IMG/VR virus record: IMGVR_UViG_3300019886_000067 | Span: 1 to 64,000 of that record | From: a virus | Direction: 5' to 3' (one strand) | Length of the DNA stretch: 64,000 bases | Shown here: positions 15,217 to 22,228 of the stretch, in pieces | How the letters are laid out: every line of letters starts with the position of its first letter | How positions within the stretch are numbered: the first letter of the stretch is position 1 | Made by a program: the position numbers and the translations under genes | The notes under the pieces: model-generated | Told to the model about the DNA's origin: nothing | Databases searched by the model: none | Seen by the model: only the letters and a program-made list of their open reading frames with translations

Positions 15217-17052
15217 TTGATTGACTTTGACGTAGAGACGACCGGGCTTCAGCCCTGGTCAGGCAAACAAGAAGCCTTCATGTATCAGTTCTTCGACCCC
15301 GAGGTATCTGATACGGCCGAGGCTCTGTTCCCTGGTGTAGATGATGCACGCATTCAGTGGTGGTTTGATCGTGGCGCTAAAGTTGGCATCAGAGCTTGGA
15401 ATACTAAGTTCGACCGTGCGTTTGCGGATATCTCGCCTTACAGCATCCCTGGGGATGGCGTATGGTACGACGGTATGCTTGTGGCTCACGCCGTCAACGA
15501 GCGTCGGAGCGTCGCTCTGAAGAACGTTGCAGAGGAAATGCTAGGCGAGCAGGCCAAGGACACACAAAAGGAGGTCAAGAGTTGGCTTACCGCTGAGCGC
15601 GCCCGCCGCAAGAAGGTAGCCGCTGAGGCCGGCGAGGAGCTTGTCGAGCCGGATTACTCCACAGTGCCGCGCGAGTTGATGATTCCGTATGGGCTTGAAG
15701 ATGTGTACCTCACGAGGAACATTTCTGACAGCTACGATGGCCTGCTTGAGCAGCAACCGGATCTTCAAGGTGTGTACGACTTTGAGCGCGAGGTACTTGA
15801 CGCTCTGTACGCGATGGAGAAGCGCGGGCTGCCGGCAGATGAGCTTGGCTATCGCAAGCTAGAGGTAGAGGTAATCAACAAACTGGACGCCCTTGAGGAG
15901 AACGTTCAGCGCCTCGCCGGCTCAGAGGACTTCAACCCAAAGTCGTCTGCTCAGGTCATCAAAGCGCTCGAAGATCGTGGCGCAGATATGTCCTACATGG
16001 CAACGTCAGATGGCGTGGTGAAGTCGGCGGACAAAGAGAACCTAGAAGCCGTCGATGACGAGCTTGCTACGGCCATCTTGGAGTTCCGCGCTGAGTTCAA
16101 GACATTGAGCACATACGTCCGACCGTACATCGGCAGGCACTATGACTCTGGCCTGCGCATGTGGTTCGAGCCGTTCGTCGGACCAGACGGCCGTATCCAC
16201 GCCAACTACCGCCAGGTAGGTGCGCGCACAGGCCGTATGTCCTGCTCTGCGCCGAACATGCAGAACCAGCCACGAGACGATCTACGGCTGCGCTACAACG
16301 TGTGTGCAGAAGAGGGCTACAAGCTTGTAGCGTGCGATCTGAGCAACATTGAGATGCGGTTGTTCGCTGCCTACGCGGGCGAAGGCCGGATGCTTGATGC
16401 TGTGCGGGAAGGCGCAGACCTTCACGTCCAGACTGCCGAGTTCATCGGGATCAAGGACCGCAAGCGTGCCGGCGGCGCAGTCGAGAGCGCCCGTCAGCGC
16501 GGAAAGACGTTCAACTTCTCCATTGTCTACGGCGGCGGCTTGCGTACGATCAAGCGTCAGCAGCGCGTAGACCAGGCAGAAGCGCGTCTCATGCGCCGTC
16601 GCTACTACGATGCTTACCCCGAGGTTGAAAAGCTACAGCAGCGTGTAGAATTTCGACTGCAAGACCAGGGGTACATCAAGGATATGTGGGGTCGTCGCTA
16701 CCGCTGTGACAACCCACGCAAGGAAGCGTACAAGTTCGTCAACTATCTGATTCAGGGAACAGCCGCGCAGGTGCTAAAGGACGCGGTTGTAAGTCTACAC
16801 AAGGACGGTGTTCCTGTGGTGGCTTTGGTTCACGATGAGGTCGTGGCCCATGTACCTGAGAAAGACGCTGAGGAAGTAAAGCAGCTAATCATCAAGCGTC
16901 TGACTGAGCAAGCGCAACCAGGAGGGAAGCTATGGGTAGGGGACAAAGCAATAGTGCCGCTTGACGCCGAGGGTGACATCGTTGACCGTTGGTCTGACGC
17001 TAAGCCAATGAAAGACGGCAAACTGTTCGTCCCGAATTGGGCACAGGCATGA
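15217..17052 (+). CDS. DNA polymerase I-type (family A) with 3'-5' exonuclease domain
   Basis: TTG start 5 nt after AGGAGG. 611 aa. The N-terminal DEDDy-type proofreading domain starts with DFDVETTG (residue 3-10) and contains NTKFDRAF and YGLEDVYL. The polymerase domain has motif A DLSNIEMR (canonical DYSQIELR), motif B with RGKTFNFSIVYGGG, and motif C LVHDEV. No 5'-3' exonuclease domain is present, as usual for phage PolA enzymes. This is the replicative polymerase, working with the primase and helicases upstream. Confidence 0.93.
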   Translation: MIDFDVETTGLQPWSGKQEAFMYQFFDPEVSDTAEALFPGVDDARIQWWFDRGAKVGIRAWNTKFDRAFADISPYSIPGDGVWYDGMLVAHAVNERRSVALKNVAEEMLGEQAKDTQKEVKSWLTAERARRKKVAAEAGEELVEPDYSTVPRELMIPYGLEDVYLTRNISDSYDGLLEQQPDLQGVYDFEREVLDALYAMEKRGLPADELGYRKLEVEVINKLDALEENVQRLAGSEDFNPKSSAQVIKALEDRGADMSYMATSDGVVKSADKENLEAVDDELATAILEFRAEFKTLSTYVRPYIGRHYDSGLRMWFEPFVGPDGRIHANYRQVGARTGRMSCSAPNMQNQPRDDLRLRYNVCAEEGYKLVACDLSNIEMRLFAAYAGEGRMLDAVREGADLHVQTAEFIGIKDRKRAGGAVESARQRGKTFNFSIVYGGGLRTIKRQQRVDQAEARLMRRRYYDAYPEVEKLQQRVEFRLQDQGYIKDMWGRRYRCDNPRKEAYKFVNYLIQGTAAQVLKDAVVSLHKDGVPVVALVHDEVVAHVPEKDAEEVKQLIIKRLTEQAQPGGKLWVGDKAIVPLDAEGDIVDRWSDAKPMKDGKLFVPNWAQA

Positions 17053-17357
17053 CGGTAAACGGAGACACGATCAAGGCCCTTGAGAGCGTCTACGCTGAGC
17101 GCCAGCGTCAAGACGCTAAGTGGGGCTCACAGCGGGAGTTGCCTGATCCTGTCTGGCTTGCGATCCTCACAGAGGAGGTAGGTGAGTCAGCGCAAGAGGT
17201 ACTGACTCGCATACCAGGCAACGAGGAGGCCGGCAAAGGCCACGGCGACTTGCGCGAAGAGCTTGTGCAAGTCGCCGCCGTGGCTGTTGCTTGGGTTGAG
17301 GCTCTTGACATCAAAGACAGAGAAGATACGTTGGTGCTATGCGCGACATCCTCTTGA
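17049..17357 (+). CDS. MazG-like nucleotide pyrophosphohydrolase
   Basis: Start ATG at 17049 in ATGA with the polymerase stop. 102 aa, all helical. The motif RQRQDAKWG...LTEEVGE (about residue 13-46) and the later DLREELVQVAAVAVAW match the metal-binding EExxE and ExxD pattern of MazG-like proteins. It probably hydrolyses NTPs or dNTPs, or lowers host ppGpp signalling. Confidence 0.75.
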   Translation: MTVNGDTIKALESVYAERQRQDAKWGSQRELPDPVWLAILTEEVGESAQEVLTRIPGNEEAGKGHGDLREELVQVAAVAVAWVEALDIKDREDTLVLCATSS

Positions 17358-17755
17358 GCAACGATGTACCTTTGACAGAGAAAGATGTTGAAGACATCTT
17401 TGCTAAGTGGGTGAAGCGTCTACGCCTGCGGCATTGGCAGTTTGATCTTTGCTTTGACCAACAACCAAATAAAGAGAGCCAAGAGGCCGAAATAATCATG
17501 CCGGCCGACTATGACTACGGCCAGGTGCTTTTTGCTTCTAACTGGCAGGATTGGTCTAACGAACTTGTCAATGAGGTTTTGGTGCATGAGTTGATCCATG
17601 CTTGTCTGCATAAAATCCATGTTGCGGGGCTTGAAGGTAAGAACGGTTACAGTCCAGAAGCCGCTAAGCTGTATGTTCGGCGGTTCATTCACGAGATAGA
17701 GCGCGCCACGGACGCATTGACAGTAACGTTGATTCACCATCTTGGTAACGTCTGA
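17339..17755 (+). CDS. Zincin-like putative metalloprotease, 138 aa
   Basis: ATG at 17339, overlapping the MazG-like gene by 19 bp. A VHELIHACLH motif (about residue 83) is the HExxH zinc site, and a second Glu lies downstream. The size and N-terminal WQFDLCF strand resemble small phage zincins related to SprT-like domains. A second gene of this type, with HELLH, lies at 46845-47255. Substrate unknown. Confidence 0.6.
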   Translation: MRDILLSNDVPLTEKDVEDIFAKWVKRLRLRHWQFDLCFDQQPNKESQEAEIIMPADYDYGQVLFASNWQDWSNELVNEVLVHELIHACLHKIHVAGLEGKNGYSPEAAKLYVRRFIHEIERATDALTVTLIHHLGNV

Positions 17756-17759
17756 TCTG

Positions 17760-17765
17760 GTACGA
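17760..17765 (+). promoter_or_regulatory. Possible extended -10 promoter
   Basis: CTGGTACGAT carries a TACGAT -10 box preceded by TGG, the same TGGTAC context found upstream of three genes at 51147, 53905 and 57175. A GTG start follows 10 nt downstream. No convincing -35 box. Confidence 0.35.
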
Positions 17766-17775
17766 TAGGGGTAAC

Positions 17776-17967
17776 GTGGGATATCTAGACAAACGCAGAG
17801 AGCTAAGAATTGAGCTTTATTCGCGCCGTATTGCTGAGCTTACCGAGGCAATAGAAGGCATTGATGAGGAGCTTTACGCCACAACCCTGTATGAACTTAA
17901 AGAGAGGCGCAAGCGTCTAGCTGTTAAGCGCTCAGACCTAATCAAGAAGAGAGGAACATCACTGTGA
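17776..17967 (+). CDS. Small coiled-coil protein, 63 aa
   Basis: GTG start after GGGGTAAC. Nearly all residues fall in a charged helix with heptad-like spacing (RIELYSRRIAELTEAIEGI). Function unknown. The stop overlaps the next GTG. Confidence 0.6.
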   Translation: MGYLDKRRELRIELYSRRIAELTEAIEGIDEELYATTLYELKERRKRLAVKRSDLIKKRGTSL

Positions 17968-18356
17968 GTTACCCAGCCGGCACCATCCTATCCCGTAAGG
18001 TTCCATTTGAGGAGCCAGAGAGTGGAGAGCCTGACCTTACTGCGTACAACGACATTCAGATCATCGGGCCGAGCCCGATTCAGACTAATGTTCGTATGGG
18101 TGAGTGGGTAGGTCAGCAAGGAGACAAGCTTTCCTTCAAGCCACTTAGCTTTGGTGAGGTTCTTGATCGTCCGCAGGGCGAGCTTGAACAGGACTACGAG
18201 GTAGTCTCCGAACCTGCAAAGGTCCGGCCGCTGACTCATACAATCGAGGTCATCGAGCCAGGTCCGAGCCCTGAGTCGATATTCCGCGCAGAGGACGCAG
18301 CCGCCGGCCTTGTCAAGTCGGAGACGCGCCAGGAGACTCCGCTTGAAGCCGTATAA
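17964..18356 (+). CDS. Hypothetical protein, 130 aa
   Basis: GTG start in GTGA with GAGAGGAAC upstream. Acidic, Pro-rich, probably partly disordered at the C-terminus. No family recognised. Overlaps the next gene by 14 bp. Confidence 0.6.
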   Translation: MSYPAGTILSRKVPFEEPESGEPDLTAYNDIQIIGPSPIQTNVRMGEWVGQQGDKLSFKPLSFGEVLDRPQGELEQDYEVVSEPAKVRPLTHTIEVIEPGPSPESIFRAEDAAAGLVKSETRQETPLEAV

Positions 18357-18519
18357 GACACGCGCGCAGCGCATAGAGGCAAAGCGCAAGCGTCGTCTCT
18401 ATCGTCAGCGCAACAGGACGCCAGAGCAAGAGGCAAAACGCCTCCTGCGCATGAAGAAGACGCTTGAGGCAGGCGTCGTTGCGTGTTACCCAAAGAAAGC
18501 TGAGCCAGATGCTTCGTAG
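18343..18519 (+). CDS. Small Arg/Lys-rich protein, 58 aa
   Basis: Start TTG at 18343, 6 nt after AGGAG; an upstream in-frame start is less likely. The sequence is a basic helix (RIEAKRKRRLYRQRNRTPE). It is probably nucleic-acid binding, but no domain is recognised. Confidence 0.55.
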   Translation: MKPYKTRAQRIEAKRKRRLYRQRNRTPEQEAKRLLRMKKTLEAGVVACYPKKAEPDAS

Positions 18520-18715
18520 CGCGGCTGTAGCCCAAATAGAAGAGTGGGCGGCCGAGGCTGAAAACGGCAACTACCATGATTTCTCTGCTGTGCTTAGTGC
18601 GCTAGCGGAATCTGTCAAGGAGTGCTATGGTCTCGAAGTTATGACGATCATCAAGTCTTATGATGCGTACCCTCCGAGGAACAACATAGTGGAGTTGGTG
18701 ATAGAAGATGAGTAA
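18509..18715 (+). CDS. Hypothetical protein, 68 aa
   Basis: Start ATG at 18509 overlaps the previous gene by 11 bp. Helical acidic N-terminal half, then a beta-rich end. No family recognised. Confidence 0.5.
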   Translation: MLRSAAVAQIEEWAAEAENGNYHDFSAVLSALAESVKECYGLEVMTIIKSYDAYPPRNNIVELVIEDE

Positions 18716-18998
18716 GCGCAATCGTCGTAACGCAAAGAAGCTTAAAAAGTTGCGGAAAGCGCTCCGCAAAGATACGCTGCCGGTCTACATTGACCTTGTA
18801 AGGTGGCTGATGGATCGTAAAGAGGCAAACACTGTTGGCGGCGCAAAGAAGATCATTGCCGCCGGTCGTGTGCGCTCTGAGTCTCACACGCTGGGGCTGA
18901 CTACGATCCCACTTGAGGACGGCAAAGAGCTACAGGTGCCGGCGCGGTACATTTCCGCTCGTCATCGTCACTCTATTTCCGTCGTACCCGCAATCTAA
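18708..18998 (+). CDS. Possible S4-like RNA-binding protein, 96 aa
   Basis: ATG start. A very basic N-terminus (about 30 residues, 40 percent Lys/Arg) precedes a segment, LVRWLMDRKEANTVGGAKKI followed by IAAGRVRSES, that follows the S4 RNA-binding pattern of two helices and a turn ending in AGRV. If correct, this protein binds structured RNA such as tRNA or rRNA, which fits the rest of the genome. Family assignment is an inference by eye. Confidence 0.45.
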   Translation: MSKRNRRNAKKLKKLRKALRKDTLPVYIDLVRWLMDRKEANTVGGAKKIIAAGRVRSESHTLGLTTIPLEDGKELQVPARYISARHRHSISVVPAI

Positions 18999-19013
18999 AG
19001 GAGTTGTTCGTCT

Positions 19014-19442
19014 ATCAGACTTCGTAACGCCCTAGCGGCACTCAGTCTCACACTCGCTTTTTCCACAACCCCAGGGATCACAGGAACATCAGCAGCGGAA
19101 AAGATACACTGGCATGAGGCGGGCGCGAGCATTTACGGCGGCTTCTGTGACGAAAGCCAAACCAAAGGATATCGTGGTACTTACCTCCCTGGGAATCCTT
19201 GGGGCTTTGCTGAGCTTGGTATGGGAAGCGCGATGGGTGGCCTGCCAAATGGCACGCGCGTTCGTGTCCTCAGTCCGGTCACGCACAGGCGCAAGTGGAT
19301 AACGAAGGATGACATCGGAGCCGGCGGTGATTCCGTTGAAGGGCTTCCGAGGGTGATTGATTTGTACGCTCCCGTGGCAGCATACTTGGCAGGCGCAAGT
19401 TGCTCGTGGACCGGCCGCATACTCTGGCGTCTCAAAGGCTAA
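19014..19442 (+). CDS. Secreted RlpA-like double-psi beta-barrel protein, AUC start
   Basis: The frame encodes a clear signal peptide (RLRNALAALSLTLAFS) followed by an RlpA-type domain: GASIYGGFCD, then GTRVRVLSP and the DPBB pattern GLPRVIDLYAPVAAYL. None of the usual start codons occurs between the upstream stop (18996) and the signal peptide. ATC at 19014, 10 nt after AAAGGAG, is the only sensible start. The domain suggests cell-wall binding or lytic transglycosylase-like activity outside the membrane. An internal ATG at 19221 would lose the signal peptide and half of the domain. Confidence 0.65.
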   Translation: MRLRNALAALSLTLAFSTTPGITGTSAAEKIHWHEAGASIYGGFCDESQTKGYRGTYLPGNPWGFAELGMGSAMGGLPNGTRVRVLSPVTHRRKWITKDDIGAGGDSVEGLPRVIDLYAPVAAYLAGASCSWTGRILWRLKG

Positions 19443-19459
19443 CCTGATAACCTTTAGGT

Positions 19460-19678
19460 ATGCAGACTAGCGCGAATCTACAACCTCCCGGTAAGTATTT
19501 CACTCTACAGCTTACCATCACTGATGTATCAGAGGATGACATACGGGCGGCTGTAGCCGACGACGACTGCAACGCTATCCTCGTCAAACAGCTAGGCGTG
19601 CAAGCCGAACAAGCAATCAGACGCGCGCTAAGCGCGTCGAACATCCTTGAGACAGCGCTAGGTGACTTTGATGGGTAA
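19460..19678 (+). CDS. Hypothetical protein, 72 aa (first of three similar small genes)
   Basis: ATG start. It has a beta-strand start (FTLQLTITDVSEDD) followed by a helical part. The next two genes share a similar length and order of strand and helices, and all three begin near a PP/NP motif. Tandem duplication is possible. Function unknown. Confidence 0.55.
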   Translation: MQTSANLQPPGKYFTLQLTITDVSEDDIRAAVADDDCNAILVKQLGVQAEQAIRRALSASNILETALGDFDG

Positions 19679-19868
19679 TCCTCCCGCAGCACTACTTATA
19701 GCTCTGCCTTTGGACAAGCAGTTGGTAGAGGAAGCCGTCGTAGACCACCTTGGAGCCAAAGAGGACTTGATCCTCCAACTCATTGACTCCGCCGAGGAAG
19801 AAATTCGTCGTGCTTGTGCTGGGGACAGAATCCGCAACCTATTGGAGGACATTTCAAGTGGAGCCTAA
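19671..19868 (+). CDS. Hypothetical protein, 65 aa (second of three)
   Basis: ATG at 19671 overlaps the previous stop region by 8 bp. Acidic helical protein beginning MGNPPAALLIALPLD. Similar in outline to its neighbours on both sides. Confidence 0.5.
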   Translation: MGNPPAALLIALPLDKQLVEEAVVDHLGAKEDLILQLIDSAEEEIRRACAGDRIRNLLEDISSGA

Positions 19869-20025
19869 TCCAGACAACACAGTCACTACAGTAGGGCTAG
19901 AAATCCCCGTTGCCTCAGCGATGCTGAAGGATGCACAATTTGATTTCAAATTCAGGGATGCTCTCATAGATTTGATGCTTGCTTCGTGCCGCCGTCAACT
20001 AGAGGTCATTCTGAATGGACAATAA
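19858..20025 (+). CDS. Hypothetical protein, 55 aa (third of three)
   Basis: GTG at 19858 follows GGAGG with 9-nt spacing and overlaps the preceding gene. Beta start (TVTTVGLEIPV) then helix, like the two genes before it. Overlaps the RuvC-like gene by 11 bp. Confidence 0.5.
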   Translation: MEPNPDNTVTTVGLEIPVASAMLKDAQFDFKFRDALIDLMLASCRRQLEVILNGQ

Positions 20026-20539
20026 CAGCCGTTGGCTTTGTGTTGATCCCGGTGAGACTACTGGTTGGTCACTCTGGAAGGGTGAGCGCCTACTTGGTGG
20101 CGGTCAGACACCGCTCTGGGCGTTTGCTCACGATGTCTACGACGCAATCAAAGACAACGTAGGTCCGCTCGCTACTGGCGAGACCGATCTGCTTGCGGCC
20201 GGTGTCAATGCTGAGGACAATGTAGGACAGATAGAGCTTGTCGTGTGTGAGAAGTTCGCTTTGTACCCGTGGGCCGCAAAAGACTTGGCGTTTGATGAAT
20301 TCCGCACATCACAATTGATCGGGGCGCTCACTTTCACATGCGCGCTGCATCAAGTTGAGCTTCATAAGCAGCCTGCTTCGATCAAGGAGCGCGCTATGGC
20401 TGGCGGAGCCAAGGAGTTGTTCGTCCGGCCGCTACACGAAAATCGGCATCAGAACGACAGCATCATGCACGGAGTTTTCTACTACCAAGTTGAGATACGT
20501 GGCGTGAACCTTCAGATACCAGACGGGACAAAGAAGTGA
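20015..20539 (+). CDS. RuvC-like Holliday junction resolvase
   Basis: 174 aa with the RNase H fold pattern: CVDPGETTGWSLW (first catalytic Asp, about residue 10), VVCEKFALYPW (Glu, about 74) and the C-terminal NDSIMHGVFY (acidic pair near 148). Phage members resolve branched DNA before packaging. The position just ahead of the terminase genes fits that job. Confidence 0.75.
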   Translation: MDNNSRWLCVDPGETTGWSLWKGERLLGGGQTPLWAFAHDVYDAIKDNVGPLATGETDLLAAGVNAEDNVGQIELVVCEKFALYPWAAKDLAFDEFRTSQLIGALTFTCALHQVELHKQPASIKERAMAGGAKELFVRPLHENRHQNDSIMHGVFYYQVEIRGVNLQIPDGTKK

Positions 20540-20685
20540 TCGACCCCAGGGATCATGTGATGAAGAACGGCAAGAACATCGTGCTCAATCTAGGATGGTG
20601 TGGGCTGATATTTTCCTGGGGAACCTGGGGCGAATTTCTTGACAAATTCAAGCTGCAACAGCGCCGTGACTTCTATGACGCTTAA
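20536..20685 (+). CDS. Small hypothetical protein, 49 aa
   Basis: GTG in GTGA overlap with the RuvC-like gene. A Trp-rich hydrophobic centre (WCGLIFSWGTWGEF) and a basic end. It may touch the membrane. Function unknown. Confidence 0.45.
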   Translation: MIDPRDHVMKNGKNIVLNLGWCGLIFSWGTWGEFLDKFKLQQRRDFYDA

Positions 20686-20734
20686 AGCCTGGTGGCATGT
20701 GATTCTCTACACGATAGGATTTAGGAAACGCTGA
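20675..20734 (+). CDS. Possible micro-ORF, 19 aa
   Basis: ATG at 20675 overlaps the previous gene and its stop overlaps the next start (TGATG). The product is MTLKAWWHVILYTIGFRKR, an amphipathic hydrophobic peptide. The unbroken overlap chain argues for translation, but 19 codons is too short to be sure. Confidence 0.3.
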   Translation: MTLKAWWHVILYTIGFRKR

Positions 20735-20907
20735 TGCCTCATAAGCTGTACTTTGGACAGTTCGCTCGCACTGATGAGGATGTCGTATTGCGCGCGTCGG
20801 TTGAACTGCGTGAAATGCTCATCAAAATGGTGCCCAACGAAACCTTGACGATTACTCGTAATGACTTGCAGGCAGGACCAACGGCGTTTACGGTGTCATT
20901 TGCATGA
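20734..20907 (+). CDS. Hypothetical protein, 57 aa
   Basis: ATG in TGATG; the stop overlaps the start of the peptidyl-tRNA hydrolase gene (ATGA). Small alpha/beta protein with no recognised family. Its conserved coupling suggests co-expression with pth2. Confidence 0.5.
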   Translation: MPHKLYFGQFARTDEDVVLRASVELREMLIKMVPNETLTITRNDLQAGPTAFTVSFA

Positions 20908-21338
20908 TTGATCCGTGTATGTACCTCTTCGTAAACCGTGGCCTGTGGATGTCTCCTGGGAAGATTGCGGCGCAGGCTGCTCATGCAGCCGTCGAGGCGT
21001 ACCGCATTTCTGACCAGGAAAGCAACATCTTCCGGCTGTGGTATCGAGGCGGTCACTACAAGAAGATTGTCCTGCTCGGGAGAGACGAGAACCATATGCG
21101 CAACATCGAGGCATATCTTACCGCTCGGGACATTCCTTTGGTAACTATCATTGATGAGGGACATACAGAGATTGCGCCGCTAAGTATCACTGCTATCGGC
21201 TGCGCTGTGCTCGACAAGGCACACGCAAACAACGCGGCGATCTTCTCTACGTTTGAGCTTTACAAGGATGAGCCGCCGCCTAAGAAAGACAATCGCTCTC
21301 CTTGGCAGAAGTTCAAAGACTTTCTAAGCGAAAGCTGA
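20904..21338 (+). CDS. pth2: Peptidyl-tRNA hydrolase, Pth2 family
   Basis: 144 aa. MSPGKIAAQAAHAAVEAY (about residue 16-33) is the Pth2 signature with the catalytic Lys and His; TEIAPLSITAIG (about 89-100) is the second conserved block. The enzyme frees tRNA from peptidyl-tRNA that has dropped off ribosomes. Pth2 is typical of archaea and eukaryotes and is scattered in bacteria and phages, so its presence here is notable. It fits with the phage tRNA arrays, the CCA-adding enzyme and the GGQ protein. A disordered basic tail of about 25 residues follows the domain. Confidence 0.88.
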   Translation: MIDPCMYLFVNRGLWMSPGKIAAQAAHAAVEAYRISDQESNIFRLWYRGGHYKKIVLLGRDENHMRNIEAYLTARDIPLVTIIDEGHTEIAPLSITAIGCAVLDKAHANNAAIFSTFELYKDEPPPKKDNRSPWQKFKDFLSES

Positions 21339-21339
21339 T

Positions 21340-21400
21340 ATAGTATTTCTTATGGTCATGGTTATGGTGACTAGAAAACCAAACCGACCAGAGAGCCGTG
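21340..21400 (+). promoter_or_regulatory. Promoter and inverted-repeat region
   Basis: TATAGT at about 21339-21344 is a good -10 box. ATGGTCATGGT is followed 40 bp later by ACCATGA, forming an inverted repeat over the start codon of the HTH gene. This arrangement could give self-control of the downstream gene. No clear -35 box. Confidence 0.4.
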
Positions 21401-21403
21401 ACC

Positions 21404-21730
21404 ATGAGAGTACAACTACTAGGAGACTACGATCCTCAACCCGAGGAAAGCATCAATGGGCAGGGTGAGCCGCGCGTGCTTACTTGTGATGTGGCTGCTG
21501 TGCTACAGCCTGTCGTCCGGCCTGACGATGATGACTCAGGTTCTTCAGTCTCTTTGATAGCAGAGAAGGCAGAAACCAGCACACGCACAGTCTACCGGGT
21601 GCTCTCACTGCACACTGACACGATCAACCTAGACCTAGCAGACAGGCTATGCCTAGCGGCCGGCGACCACCTGGCAAGCTGCCGACTCAAGCACTCAGAC
21701 GGCACGATTCGGGCGTACTTCAGTCTATAA
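21404..21730 (+). CDS. Helix-turn-helix protein, 108 aa
   Basis: ATG at 21404 is chosen over the GTG two codons upstream. Residues 50-85 (SLIAEKAETSTRTVYRVL, then DLADRLCLAAG) form a Cro/XRE-like helix-turn-helix. It sits alone between an upstream inverted repeat and the terminase genes, so it may regulate late or structural genes or itself. Confidence 0.55.
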   Translation: MRVQLLGDYDPQPEESINGQGEPRVLTCDVAAVLQPVVRPDDDDSGSSVSLIAEKAETSTRTVYRVLSLHTDTINLDLADRLCLAAGDHLASCRLKHSDGTIRAYFSL

Positions 21731-21739
21731 TTAATACAC

Positions 21740-22225
21740 ATGGCTGACAACACTTCCAACTTGAAGCCTTTCACTGGTGGGCCTGACCCACGCCGAGGCG
21801 CTGCGCAAAGTCCAGTGCTAGATGACGAGGCCAAGTTTGATCTGTTCGTTATATCTCTCTGTGATGGTGCTACAAACGGAGAGCTTGCAGAGGTTTTCGG
21901 AGTTAGTACGCGGTCGATCACTAACTATAAGCGCGATCCTCGCGTCCGGGCTGCTTCCCTAAAGCTGATAGAAGATCGCGTTCTCCGTATTGCGCGCAGG
22001 ACTGATTCCATCATCGAGCAGCGCCTACAAGACGCTGAGCAGCTTGACACCGACACGCTGTTGAAGATTCGTAAGGAGTTCCTTGGCGGAGCATTCAGAC
22101 TGCAAACCCAGGGAGGCAAGACGGACGCCAAAACGATCAACGATGCAATGGATGAGATTGAGGAGAATCCTGAGTTTGCTAAGGAGCTACAGGAGCTTCT
22201 AGCGCGTCAGCCAGCCAAGGGGTAG
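21740..22225 (+). CDS. terS: Terminase small subunit
   Basis: 161 aa. A helix-turn-helix (LAEVFGVSTRSITNYK, about residue 50-65) precedes a long helical region, the layout of DNA-recognition subunits of phage terminases. It directly precedes the large subunit gene (3-bp gap). It should bind the packaging site on phage DNA and load the motor. Confidence 0.75.
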   Translation: MADNTSNLKPFTGGPDPRRGAAQSPVLDDEAKFDLFVISLCDGATNGELAEVFGVSTRSITNYKRDPRVRAASLKLIEDRVLRIARRTDSIIEQRLQDAEQLDTDTLLKIRKEFLGGAFRLQTQGGKTDAKTINDAMDEIEENPEFAKELQELLARQPAKG

Positions 22226-22228
22226 CCG

